Assembly (NCBI GenBank): GCA_031291275.1
Contig: JARLJJ010000327.1
Span: forward strand, 1-64,000
Source: Formivibrio sp.
GTDB lineage: Bacteria; Pseudomonadota; Gammaproteobacteria; Burkholderiales; Chitinibacteraceae
Reading direction: 5' to 3'
Length of the DNA: 64,000 nt
Part shown: in pieces, positions 50,668-58,627 of the stretch
How the letters are laid out: every line of letters starts with the position of its first letter
How positions within the stretch are numbered: the stretch's first letter is position 1
The notes under the pieces: model-generated
The model's input: only the letters and a program-made list of their open reading frames with translations
Databases searched by the model: none
What the model was told of the DNA's origin: nothing
Position numbers and translations under genes: made by a program

Positions 50668-52926
50668 TTAGTCAGGAAGCGTGATGGGATCAAGCCAATG
50701 ACTTTGGTCACGGAAGACCACCACACTGCCGCTGGCATCGCCTTTCTCATCAAGAATACAGGCCACGGCTTCCTGAATCGTGAAAGTCAGGCCAAATCGA
50801 TTGAGCAGGACAGCGGTGCGGTGTCGCAGAGGGGCATGACTGGTGGCGAGCGTTTGGCGTGGCAGGCAGGGCAGTGGCAATCGGGTTACCGGATCAATCA
50901 CCTGAAAGACTTGTTCGATGGGCAGGTTGAGTGCTTCTTGCGCCTCTCTGCCTGTGAGTGCAATGGCGACGGGATTCAGATAATCGACGCGACCTGCCAG
51001 ATCGGTGGTGATCACGCCGTCAGAAAGCGATTCCAGGATGGCGATCAGTCGCTGTTTTTCTGCCAGGACTTTGAGTCGTGCCTGGTGTAATGCAGTGATG
51101 TCGCGCCCGATGCCCCGGTAGCCGACAAAATAACCCGCTTTGTCCAGAACCGGCTTGCCGGACAGGCTGATCACCAAGGGGTCGTTGCCGTTGCGCAGGA
51201 TAAAAGTGAAATCCCGGTAAGGCTGATGCGCATCAAGCGCTTTGCGGTGACTGATCCATTGCGCTTCGCTCAATCCGGCTTGCGCCAGTTCTCCCGGGCC
51301 AAGCTCGACGCTATGGGCTGGATTGACCTCATGGATTTTGAAAAAACCACCGGTTACGTGGGTAAATCGTCCTTCTTCGTCCTGTTCCCAAACCCAATCG
51401 TTTGAAAGGGTCATTAAATCAGCGAGCCGTTCATTCTGCTGGTGTAACTCATCGTTTTGTTCAATCTCCCGGGTGATCTCGCGGGCGTGCAAGCCTGTGC
51501 CGAGAGATTGGTTGTCGGCATCCTGCAACGGGATCACGATCACTTCGTAGTGGTGAATGGTGCCGTTGGTGTCGCAGTGGCTACTGGTGGTGTGCAATGG
51601 TGTGTTCAATTCCCCCAATTCGGCGGAAAGGAGCAGAGGCTCGTCGAATTGATCCAGCGGCTTGTCTTCGCGGCCAAAGCGGTTTTGCGCGGACTGATTG
51701 GCATAGTTAATCTGACCGTTTGTATTGCGGATCACAATGAAGTCGCTGATCTGGTCGGCGATGGCCATTAATTGCTGGCATTGGATTTCACGTTGCTGGA
51801 AATTGGCCGTGAGATCCAGCGCCCATTGCCTGGCGCGGTCCACGGCATTCTTTTTTGTTTGCAGGAGTGTGCCGAGTAGGAGGGTGATGCCCATACTGGC
51901 CAGTGCCGTTAGCCACAATCCGCCCTGATATTGCGGCGCAATTCCCCAAGGGGTTGCACATAATTCCAGTCGCCATTGCCGACCAGGCATGTTGATCAAT
52001 TTATTGCTGCACAAGAGTGTGCCCGGATGATTGGGTTGAATTCGGGTCTCGACGAGTTGTGCTTCTGGGCGACGGGTGGCGCGATCTATTTCGCCGCCGG
52101 TATCGTAGAGCCGTATTCGCGTTAATTTTTTTTGCAAGGCAGCATCCATACCGGACAGCATCTGATCTACGTGATATATAGCCGTCAGCGATCCGCGGTA
52201 GCGTGACCGCCGCTCTGCCGTATTCGAAGGCTTGGGCCCGGCGGTGTATACCGGGTAATGCATCATGAAACCTAGAGGCGCATTCGTTTGCCGGCCGAGT
52301 ATGAACGGTGGGCTGGTCATGCCGCGACCTTCATCGCGGGACAGGGCCAGTGCGCTGCGGTTTTCCGTCAGGCTTAACAGATCGAGCCCAAGGTAATCGG
52401 CGGTGGCTGTGTTGACGGGATAGAGGTAATCCACCGGTTGCGTGTGAGCCAGTCCAGTATCAGGATGGACCGTATAGCCCAGATAAGCGGTGGCGCGTTT
52501 GCTGCGGGGGTCACGCACCGCCGTGGTGAAAGTCTGAAGTTGATCGTGTTCAACCTGACGGGAAAATCCGATCGCAATAAAACCGGCAAGGCGAGTCAGG
52601 ATGTTTTGATTATCCAGAATAGCCTGGAATGTTTCCGGCTTGAGGTCGGGATTGGCGATGAATGCGCCCTGCAAGCCGCGTAATACCTCCCCTTGTTCGT
52701 TCAACCGGCTCTCAATCTGTTGTGTGGCCTGTTCGGTGATTCGGTTCAATTGTTCCTGGGCCTCTCCTTGAATCACCCGGCTGAATCCCATGACCAGCAA
52801 TCCGGCAAGCAACAACCCACCCAGCAGCGTCAGCAGGAACGGACGCAGTTTGGACAAGGTGGCGAGGAGTTGGTTAGGCGGGTGCATGGCCGAAGCACAC
52901 AAGGAGTTTTTTTTACTATGGTGCAT
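50668..52926 (-). CDS. CHASE-PAS sensor protein without a recognisable output domain
   Basis: About 752 residues. A membrane helix (LTLLGGLLLAGLLVMGFSRV) is followed by a CHASE-type periplasmic domain (FIAIGFSRQVEHDQLQTF, GFMMHYPVY), a second helix (WLTALASMGITLLLGTLL) and three PAS-type domains, the last ending in a PAC-like VVVFRDQSHWL. The chain stops there; I find no HisKA, GGDEF, EAL or MCP region, nor one in another frame downstream. The start is uncertain (TTG 52944, ATG 52926, ATG 52887), with no clear Shine-Dalgarno for any. It may pass its signal to the HD-GYP regulator encoded just upstream. Confidence 0.82.
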   Translation of the reverse strand: MHHSKKNSLCASAMHPPNQLLATLSKLRPFLLTLLGGLLLAGLLVMGFSRVIQGEAQEQLNRITEQATQQIESRLNEQGEVLRGLQGAFIANPDLKPETFQAILDNQNILTRLAGFIAIGFSRQVEHDQLQTFTTAVRDPRSKRATAYLGYTVHPDTGLAHTQPVDYLYPVNTATADYLGLDLLSLTENRSALALSRDEGRGMTSPPFILGRQTNAPLGFMMHYPVYTAGPKPSNTAERRSRYRGSLTAIYHVDQMLSGMDAALQKKLTRIRLYDTGGEIDRATRRPEAQLVETRIQPNHPGTLLCSNKLINMPGRQWRLELCATPWGIAPQYQGGLWLTALASMGITLLLGTLLQTKKNAVDRARQWALDLTANFQQREIQCQQLMAIADQISDFIVIRNTNGQINYANQSAQNRFGREDKPLDQFDEPLLLSAELGELNTPLHTTSSHCDTNGTIHHYEVIVIPLQDADNQSLGTGLHAREITREIEQNDELHQQNERLADLMTLSNDWVWEQDEEGRFTHVTGGFFKIHEVNPAHSVELGPGELAQAGLSEAQWISHRKALDAHQPYRDFTFILRNGNDPLVISLSGKPVLDKAGYFVGYRGIGRDITALHQARLKVLAEKQRLIAILESLSDGVITTDLAGRVDYLNPVAIALTGREAQEALNLPIEQVFQVIDPVTRLPLPCLPRQTLATSHAPLRHRTAVLLNRFGLTFTIQEAVACILDEKGDASGSVVVFRDQSHWLDPITLPD

Positions 52927-53003
52927 GAATCCGGCGGGCGCCAATGCTGATCGAACAACGATCGGACTTTTTTGCTGTCGGTAGGCGTAGGTGTTTCTAA
53001 GAT

Positions 53004-54602
53004 TTACGTGCCGGGATGGTCAGTTTCTTGTTCCCGGTTTTCGGCAAAACGCAGTCGAACCTCATCGATTTGTGGCAGAACTCGAAAGAATGCATCCACC
53101 ACGTCCGGATCGAATTGCGTGCCTCGCCCGGCGCGGATCGCGTTGAGAACGTCTTCTTGTGGCCAGGGTTTTTTGTAGCATCGTGCCTGGGACAGGGCAT
53201 CGTACACATCTGCCAGGGCAACGATCCTCCCGGCCAAAGAAATCGCTTCGCCAGACAAGCCCTGTGGATAGCCTTGTCCATTCCATTTTTCGTGGTGTTC
53301 ATGCGCAATCATGGCGGCCATTTTCAGTGTGCGTGGACGGGCCTCCTTGAATAGCAGGTAACCCATCTCGGCATGTCCATCCATGATGTTGCGCTCTTCG
53401 GGTGTGAAGGGGCCAGGTTTGTTGAGTACCGCATCGGGAATGGCAACTTTGCCGGCATCGTGCAATGGACTGGCCGCGCGAACGATGGATGCCTCCTCAT
53501 CTGTTAGTCCCATGGCTTTTGCCAGCAGCCAGGAATATTCAGCCATGCGGCGGATGTGGTTGCCCGTATCGGGAGAGCGGTGCTCGATGACTTCGGAAAG
53601 TTGATAAATGATGGTGCGCTGGGTGTCCTCGATTTCATGCGACAGCATCAGGTTTTCGTAGGCAATCGACACATTGCGGCAGAACAGCTCTACCAGACTG
53701 GTATCGGGATGAGACAGGGCGACTGGGCCATCGATAATCAAGAGATTGACCGGACCATGCGGCGATTTGAAAAAACCGATGAAATGGTCCTGGGCGTAAA
53801 TACTGTGTTCTTGCTGGATGGCTTGATCAATCGAGCTCTTGAAGCGTTCGAGATCTCCATTATCAAGGTCTTGTCCGCATAAGTGCTGATAACCGCCGGT
53901 GGCATACATGACCTTGATTTCACCGTCCTGCCCTGTCAGTGCAGTGAGCCCGCCTTGAATCACGACATACAATGCTTCTTGCTCGAAAAACAGCAGTGCC
54001 TGCAATTGTTCCAGTACGCCTTGAGCGAATTGCCGGATCGACTGCTGACGGAATATCGTACTGGAAGCTTCGATGACCTTCAGCAATCCGCGCCGATTGG
54101 CTTCCAGCATGGATCGCTGGTGTTCGATGGTCATGATGTCGTTGTAGGAGCGCAGCGTACCCAGTACCGCGGTAAATAGCTTGTCGCGCGTCAGTTCGGT
54201 TTTCGCTTTGTAGTCGTTGATGTCATACGATTCAATAACCTGGCGCTCCGGCGCTACGCCGGGTTGTCCGGTGCGCAGAATGATCCGTACCGTATGGTTG
54301 TGCAGGTCTTCGCGGATGGCCCGTGCCACGCCAAGTCCGGCGTTTTCCGATTCCATCACCACATCAAGCAATACCAGCGCGATGTCTTTATTCGTACGCA
54401 GAACGTCAAGGGCTTCCGCCCCGCTGTAGCTACTGATGATATTGAGTGGGCGGCCCAGAAAATCGATGTTGGCCAGTGCCAGCTTTGTAACCTGATGAAT
54501 ATCCGGTTCGTCGTCCACCACCAGCACGTTCCATGGCGGCATTGTGGGTTGCGGCGTGTCAGTCAGATCATCTTCCAGCCAGTTATCTTCATTCTGATCC
54601 AT
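53004..54602 (-). CDS. Response regulator with REC, DUF3369-like and HD-GYP domains
   Basis: A 532-residue protein. The receiver domain (about residues 24-150) has VVDDEPD, the phospho-acceptor in LVLLDVVME, and later KTELTRDKL. A DUF3369/GAF-like middle follows (about 180-320), then an HD-GYP domain (about 330-515) with HDAGKVAIPD and HHEKWNGQGYPQGL. HD-GYP proteins hydrolyse c-di-GMP, so this is a probable phosphodiesterase controlled by phosphorylation. No cognate histidine kinase is encoded next to it. It leads the minus-strand signalling group. Confidence 0.92.
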   Translation of the reverse strand: MDQNEDNWLEDDLTDTPQPTMPPWNVLVVDDEPDIHQVTKLALANIDFLGRPLNIISSYSGAEALDVLRTNKDIALVLLDVVMESENAGLGVARAIREDLHNHTVRIILRTGQPGVAPERQVIESYDINDYKAKTELTRDKLFTAVLGTLRSYNDIMTIEHQRSMLEANRRGLLKVIEASSTIFRQQSIRQFAQGVLEQLQALLFFEQEALYVVIQGGLTALTGQDGEIKVMYATGGYQHLCGQDLDNGDLERFKSSIDQAIQQEHSIYAQDHFIGFFKSPHGPVNLLIIDGPVALSHPDTSLVELFCRNVSIAYENLMLSHEIEDTQRTIIYQLSEVIEHRSPDTGNHIRRMAEYSWLLAKAMGLTDEEASIVRAASPLHDAGKVAIPDAVLNKPGPFTPEERNIMDGHAEMGYLLFKEARPRTLKMAAMIAHEHHEKWNGQGYPQGLSGEAISLAGRIVALADVYDALSQARCYKKPWPQEDVLNAIRAGRGTQFDPDVVDAFFRVLPQIDEVRLRFAENREQETDHPGT

Positions 54603-54861
54603 GTTTTGGCCCCATTCGCTCAGCGTAACTGCCCGCTTACCTATTGCCTCAGTTTAGACCTGGCATGCTGGAATTGTTACCTTTATGGCGAGCCCTTCGT
54701 GGCGTATGAAATTTCGAACCACAGGCAAATTCTGGCGTCTGGTGCCTATTTTTTTAGCATTTTGCGCTACACCTAACAGCCTGACACGCTTTGGCCGTGC
54801 TGGACCTGTCGATATCTTTGGGGATAAGTTGGGTACTCTTTGGAGTTGAGTCCGTCAGGAA
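54603..54861. other. Intergenic region between the HD-GYP gene and the nrdD control region
   Basis: About 260 bp between divergent genes with no convincing ORF or structure that I can support. It presumably contains the minus-strand promoter for the HD-GYP regulator. The nrdD regulatory boxes begin at 54862. Confidence 0.5.
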
Positions 54862-54875
54862 TTGATTGTTATCAA
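54862..54875 (+). promoter_or_regulatory. FNR/ANR-type box upstream of nrdD
   Basis: TTGAT-TGTT-ATCAA is an exact match to the FNR/CRP-family anaerobic consensus TTGAT-N4-ATCAA. Its centre is about 40-47 bp before the likely start of transcription (a TATAAA lies at 54903-54908), the normal position for an FNR-activated promoter. It implies induction of nrdD without oxygen. Confidence 0.8.
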
Positions 54876-54878
54876 GCG

Positions 54879-54892
54879 CACTCTATTTGGTG
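54879..54892 (+). promoter_or_regulatory. NrdR box 1 (weaker) upstream of nrdD
   Basis: CACTCTATTTGGTG agrees with the palindromic NrdR box (CACWATATWTWGTG type) at 10 of 14 positions compared with box 2. It starts exactly 32 bp before box 2, about three helical turns, the spacing known for paired NrdR boxes. Confidence 0.6.
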
Positions 54893-54910
54893 TCGCGGTG
54901 GATATAAAGG

Positions 54911-54924
54911 CACAATATATTGTG
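54911..54924 (+). promoter_or_regulatory. NrdR box 2 (strong) upstream of nrdD
   Basis: CACAATATATTGTG is a perfect 14-bp palindrome and a close match to the NrdR consensus. It lies just downstream of the putative -10, so NrdR bound here would block transcription when dATP is plentiful. nrdR itself is not in this window. Confidence 0.8.
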
Positions 54925-54957
54925 TTTTTAAAAGTATAAAAAAATCGAGGGGTGGGA

Positions 54958-56958
54958 ATGGACGGACAGCCGCAATATATTTTGAAGCGCGACGGGCGTG
55001 TTGTGCCGTTCGATATCAAGAAGATCGCCGCCGCCTTGGTCAAGGCGGGTGCCGCCACCGGCGAGTTCGATGCGGTCAAGGCTGAGCGTCTGGCATTACT
55101 GGTGGTAGAGCAATTGCCGCAAGATATTACCCCGGCCATTGAAACCATCCAGGATGTGGTCGAAGAAACCCTGCTTGGCCTGCACCATATCAAAACCGCT
55201 CGCGCCTATATTGCCTACCGTACCCAGCATACCCGTCTGCGCAATGATATTCGCACGGTCGTCGATGTCGAATCCAGTATCAACGAATACCTCGATCAAT
55301 CCGACTGGCGCGTGAGTGCTAATGCCAACCAGGGCTGGAGCCTGGGCGGCATGATCCTGAATACCTCGGGCAAGGTGATCGCCAACTATTGGCTGAATCA
55401 CGTCTATCCACCAGAAATCGGCAATGCCCACCGCTCTGGCGCAGTGCATATCCATGATCTGGACATGCTCTCAGGTTATTGTGCCGGCTGGTCGCTGCGC
55501 CGCCTGCTGCACGAAGGTTTCAACGGTGTGCCTGGCAAAGTTGAAGCCAAGCCGCCCAAGCATTTTTCTGCTGCCATCGGCCAGATCGTCAATTTCCTTG
55601 GCACCCTGCAGAATGAATGGGCCGGTGCGCAGGCGTTCAGCTCGTTTGATACCTATATGGCGCCATTTATTCGCACGGATAACCTGAAGTTTATCCAAGT
55701 GAAGCAATTCATTCAGGAGTTGATCTACAACCTGAATGTGCCGAGCCGCTGGGGCACGCAGACGCCGTTCACCAACCTGACCTTCGACTGGATCTGCCCG
55801 GAAGACCTGCGCGAGCAGATTCCGTACGTCGGCGGCGAGGAAATGCCGTTCACCTATGCCGATCTGCAGCCAGAAATGGACATGATCAACAAGGCCTATA
55901 TCGAAGTGATGATGGAAGGCGATGCCAAGGGCCGGGTGTTCACCTTCCCGATCCCGACCTACAACATCACCAACGATTTTCCGTGGGAGCACCCGAATAC
56001 CGATCTACTGTTCGAAATGACCGCCAAGTACGGCCTGCCGTATTTCCAGAACTTCCTGAACTCCGATCTGGAGCCGCAGATGGTGCGCTCGATGTGCTGC
56101 CGCCTGCAGCTCGATCTGCGCGAACTCTTGAAGCGCGGCAACGGCCTGTTCGGTTCGGCCGAGCAGACCGGCTCGCTTGGCGTGGTCACGATCAATTGCG
56201 CGCGTATCGGCTTCGAGTTCAAGGGTGATGAAGCCGGCGTATTTGCCCGCATCGACGAGTTGCTCGATCTGGCCAAGCAATCGCTGGAAATCAAGCGCAA
56301 GATCGTCGAGCGCCTGATCAACGCCGGCCTGTATCCGTACACCAAGCGTTATCTGGGCACCCTGCGTAATCACTTCTCCACGATCGGCATCAACGGCGTG
56401 AACGAGATGATCCGCAACTTCACCGGGGATGCCTACGACCTGACCTCATCGGAAGGCCACGCGTTTGCCGTGAAGCTGCTCGACCATATCCGCGCCAAGA
56501 TGACCGAGTTTCAGGAAGAAACCGGCCACCTCTACAATCTGGAAGCAACGCCGGCCGAGGGCACGACCTACCGCTTTGCCAAGGAAGACAAGAAGCGCTA
56601 TCCGACTATCCTGCAGGCCGGCACGCAGGATGCGCCGTACTACACCAACTCCTCGCAACTGCCGGTGGGTTTCAGCGATGATCCGTTCGAGGTGCTGGCG
56701 ATGCAGGAAGAACTGCAACGCAAGTACACCGGCGGCACGGTACAGCACTTGTACATGACCGAAGCGATTTCCAGCGCCAGTGCCTGCAAGCAGTTGGTGA
56801 AGCGTTCGCTGGAGAAATTCCGCCTGCCGTACATCACGATTTCGCCGACGTTCTCGATCTGCCCGAAGCACGGCTATATCTCCGGGCATCATGAGTTCTG
56901 CCCGAAGTGCGATGAAGAGTTGATCTCCAAGGGGCGTCCGGAATCCTGCTGCAACTGA
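54958..56958 (+). CDS. nrdD: Anaerobic ribonucleoside-triphosphate reductase, large chain lacking the glycyl-radical segment
   Basis: A 666-residue class III reductase. An N-terminal ATP-cone (about residues 5-95, YILKRDGRVVPFDIKKI) senses dATP/ATP. The ten-stranded barrel follows, with AVHIHDLDMLSGYCAGWSLR, NVPSRWGTQTPFTNLTFDW and the Cys-containing RSMCCRLQLDLREL. Zinc-type ligands come near the end (ICPKHGY ... EFCPKCDEE). The ORF then ends GRPESCCN, without the R-x-x-G-Y glycyl-radical motif that every class III enzyme needs; that motif is in the separate ORF at 57508-57696. The ATG at 54958 has GAGGGG upstream, preferred over a GTG at 54952. FNR and NrdR boxes precede it. Confidence 0.93.
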   Translation: MDGQPQYILKRDGRVVPFDIKKIAAALVKAGAATGEFDAVKAERLALLVVEQLPQDITPAIETIQDVVEETLLGLHHIKTARAYIAYRTQHTRLRNDIRTVVDVESSINEYLDQSDWRVSANANQGWSLGGMILNTSGKVIANYWLNHVYPPEIGNAHRSGAVHIHDLDMLSGYCAGWSLRRLLHEGFNGVPGKVEAKPPKHFSAAIGQIVNFLGTLQNEWAGAQAFSSFDTYMAPFIRTDNLKFIQVKQFIQELIYNLNVPSRWGTQTPFTNLTFDWICPEDLREQIPYVGGEEMPFTYADLQPEMDMINKAYIEVMMEGDAKGRVFTFPIPTYNITNDFPWEHPNTDLLFEMTAKYGLPYFQNFLNSDLEPQMVRSMCCRLQLDLRELLKRGNGLFGSAEQTGSLGVVTINCARIGFEFKGDEAGVFARIDELLDLAKQSLEIKRKIVERLINAGLYPYTKRYLGTLRNHFSTIGINGVNEMIRNFTGDAYDLTSSEGHAFAVKLLDHIRAKMTEFQEETGHLYNLEATPAEGTTYRFAKEDKKRYPTILQAGTQDAPYYTNSSQLPVGFSDDPFEVLAMQEELQRKYTGGTVQHLYMTEAISSASACKQLVKRSLEKFRLPYITISPTFSICPKHGYISGHHEFCPKCDEELISKGRPESCCN

Positions 56959-56966
56959 TGCTGCAA

Positions 56967-56992
56967 ACCGGGCGGAGAATATCCCGCCCGGT
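56967..56992 (+). terminator. Hairpin immediately after nrdD
   Basis: ACCGGGCGG and CCGCCCGGT pair over an 8-base loop, 8 bp beyond the nrdD stop. No U-tract follows. It may partly terminate, or act as a processing/stability element between nrdD and the downstream genes. Confidence 0.5.
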
Positions 56993-57094
56993 CAATAATG
57001 CCGTTCATACTTAAGTTGAGCCGCTTCATCCGCTGAACATGCCGTCCCGCATCTCTACTAAACGCAGCAGTACCGATCTCACCCTGGAGGAAAC

Positions 57095-57394
57095 ATGATA
57101 CCGAAATTTGGCGAACATCAAGAAGGCTATGGAGCAGAACTCCAGTGTCCCTCTTGTGGCTTCAATTACCTTCACCACGACCGGGTGGAAGTCTTCGAGT
57201 GTGGAGAAGATGCAACCCACGGAGTGCACGTCGCCGTTGCAGACGGCAAGGCTACCTTTGATACCTCGCTTGAGGGCAACCCTAGCGCCCGTCGCCACGG
57301 ACTGAAAGTTTTCTTCTGGTGCGAAGGCTGCGACGCAAAGCCTATACTGACCATCAGCCAACACAAGGGAAACACCTACGTTGATTTCGAGTAG
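57095..57394 (+). CDS. Small Cys-rich (zinc-ribbon-like) protein between the two parts of NrdD
   Basis: A 99-residue protein of unrecognised family with a very good ribosome-binding site (GGAGGAAAC directly before the ATG), so it is probably real. It has CPSC near residue 18, a single Cys near 36 and CEGC near 76, with the CxxC pairs placed as in a rubredoxin/zinc-ribbon knuckle, and a C-terminal beta-rich tail (LTISQHKGNTYVDFE). Its position between nrdD and the glycyl-radical ORF may be chance or may point to a role with the reductase. Confidence 0.72.
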   Translation: MIPKFGEHQEGYGAELQCPSCGFNYLHHDRVEVFECGEDATHGVHVAVADGKATFDTSLEGNPSARRHGLKVFFWCEGCDAKPILTISQHKGNTYVDFE

Positions 57395-57423
57395 GAGCCC
57401 AATCCATCATTCCACTGGAGCTG

Positions 57424-57441
57424 CGCCGGAATGACGGCAAT
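57424..57441 (-). repeat. Remnant of the REP-like repeat seen at 9.0 kb
   Basis: On the minus strand this reads ATTGCCGTCATTCCGGCG, identical to 9001-9018 except one base, and CCAGTG follows a few bases on as in the 9.0 kb copy. The rest of the unit is missing. It is a shortened repeat unit within the nrdD-to-nrdG region. Confidence 0.6.
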
Positions 57442-57507
57442 TTTTTGAGTGAATGGAATTGCCGCCCGTTCAGTAACTTCAAATGAAAACAATTGGAGAG
57501 CCATAAA

Positions 57508-57696
57508 ATGACCGATCTTTCCGTGCAGGACAAATTGCAAACCGCCACCCAGCCGCTGCTGAAAGATGAAGAGCGTACCCGCTGCGAAGTGTGGACCCGC
57601 GTGATGGGTTATCACCGCCCTGTTTCTGCATTCAATATCGGTAAACAAGCCGAATTCCGCGAACGCAAATTCTTTACAGAAGCATGCTGCAAGTAA
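57508..57696 (+). CDS. Free-standing glycyl-radical segment of anaerobic ribonucleotide reductase
   Basis: A 62-residue protein. Residues about 26-55 (RCEVWTRVMGYHRPVS, then FNIGKQAEFRERKFF) match the C-terminal glycyl-radical region of class III reductases, where the Gly of the VMGY loop carries the radical. This is the part missing from the large NrdD chain. GGAGAG lies 8 bp before the ATG at 57508 (the track starts at a TTG 15 bp earlier). It ends EACCK and overlaps the possible nrdG start. Probably it docks in trans on NrdD and is activated by NrdG. Confidence in the domain match is high; trans action is inferred. Confidence 0.85.
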   Translation: MTDLSVQDKLQTATQPLLKDEERTRCEVWTRVMGYHRPVSAFNIGKQAEFRERKFFTEACCK

Positions 57697-58520
57697 ACCC
57701 GGATTCCTCTTCTTGGCCTGATGAGACTGGTACTCCGATGTGTGGCGAGTCCCCTTGTGGGGCGTCGCGATCCACCGCCGCGAGCGCGGAAGAGCGGCCC
57801 GATCTGCACGAAGGCCCCCGTGTTCCCAAGCTCGGGGGTTTTGTGCGCTTTTCCAGTTGCGACTGGCCGGGCAAGCTGGTTTGCGTGGTGTTTATTTCCG
57901 GCTGCCCATGGCGCTGCCATTACTGCCATAACCCGCATCTGCAAACACGCAGCAAAATGCCGGGCGAGCCAGCCTGGGCCGACGTGCTTATTTGGCTGGA
58001 AACGCGGCGCGGCCTGCTCGATGGTGTGGTGATTTGTGGTGGAGAGCCGCTGGCCGAACCGCGTCTGCCGGAAATGCTGGCGCAGGTAAAGGCGATGGGT
58101 TTCGGCGTGGCGCTGCATACCGGCGGCGGCTATCCGAACCGACTGCGCGAGTGCCTGAAGCTGGTCGATTGGATCGGTTTTGATGTCAAGGCCCCGTTTG
58201 CCGAATACCACCGGATTACTCGTGTCAAAGGGAGCGGCGATGCTGCGCGATTGTCATTGCAGGCTGTGGTCGAGAGTGGCGTGGCATTTGAATGCCGGAC
58301 AACGTCTCATCCGGCACTGCTGAGTGATGCCAACCTGCTGGAGATCGGCCATGAATTGGCTGCTGCTGGCGTTAAGCATTATGCCGTACAGAAATTCCGC
58401 CCCCATGGTTGCAACGATGCCGATCTGTTGGCTGTGCCACTTTCATCGAATTACCCCGCTGTGGCGACATTGGACGAACTTCGCCATCTATTCCCTGATT
58501 TTATCTTGCGCCAGTCCTGA
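57684..58520 (+). CDS. nrdG: Anaerobic ribonucleotide reductase-activating protein
   Basis: A radical-SAM activase of up to 278 residues. The iron-sulfur motif is CPWRCHYC (C-x3-C-x2-C), preceded by the typical DWPGKLVCVVFISG, and GGEPL follows. It abstracts hydrogen from the glycine of the reductase to create the radical. The start is uncertain. The ATG at 57684 overlaps the radical-segment ORF, but the first 45-50 residues do not look like NrdG, which normally begins shortly before the VPKLGGFVRFSS stretch; a later ATG (57738) is possible. Confidence 0.88.
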   Translation: MLQVNPDSSSWPDETGTPMCGESPCGASRSTAASAEERPDLHEGPRVPKLGGFVRFSSCDWPGKLVCVVFISGCPWRCHYCHNPHLQTRSKMPGEPAWADVLIWLETRRGLLDGVVICGGEPLAEPRLPEMLAQVKAMGFGVALHTGGGYPNRLRECLKLVDWIGFDVKAPFAEYHRITRVKGSGDAARLSLQAVVESGVAFECRTTSHPALLSDANLLEIGHELAAAGVKHYAVQKFRPHGCNDADLLAVPLSSNYPAVATLDELRHLFPDFILRQS

Positions 58521-58627
58521 GGTTTTTGCGCTAGGCGGACAAGACAAATAGGGTCTGCTGTTGTAAGCTGCGCCCTCTCTGTGAATACCCGCATTTGCCA
58601 TGTGGCGATAACCCATTCAGGAAAACC

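Noticed and set aside
54958-57696. Programmed frameshift or simple sequencing error as the cause of the NrdD split
   Set aside because: The two parts are 549 bp apart, with an in-frame stop, a hairpin, another ORF with a strong ribosome-binding site, and an own ribosome-binding site for the second part.
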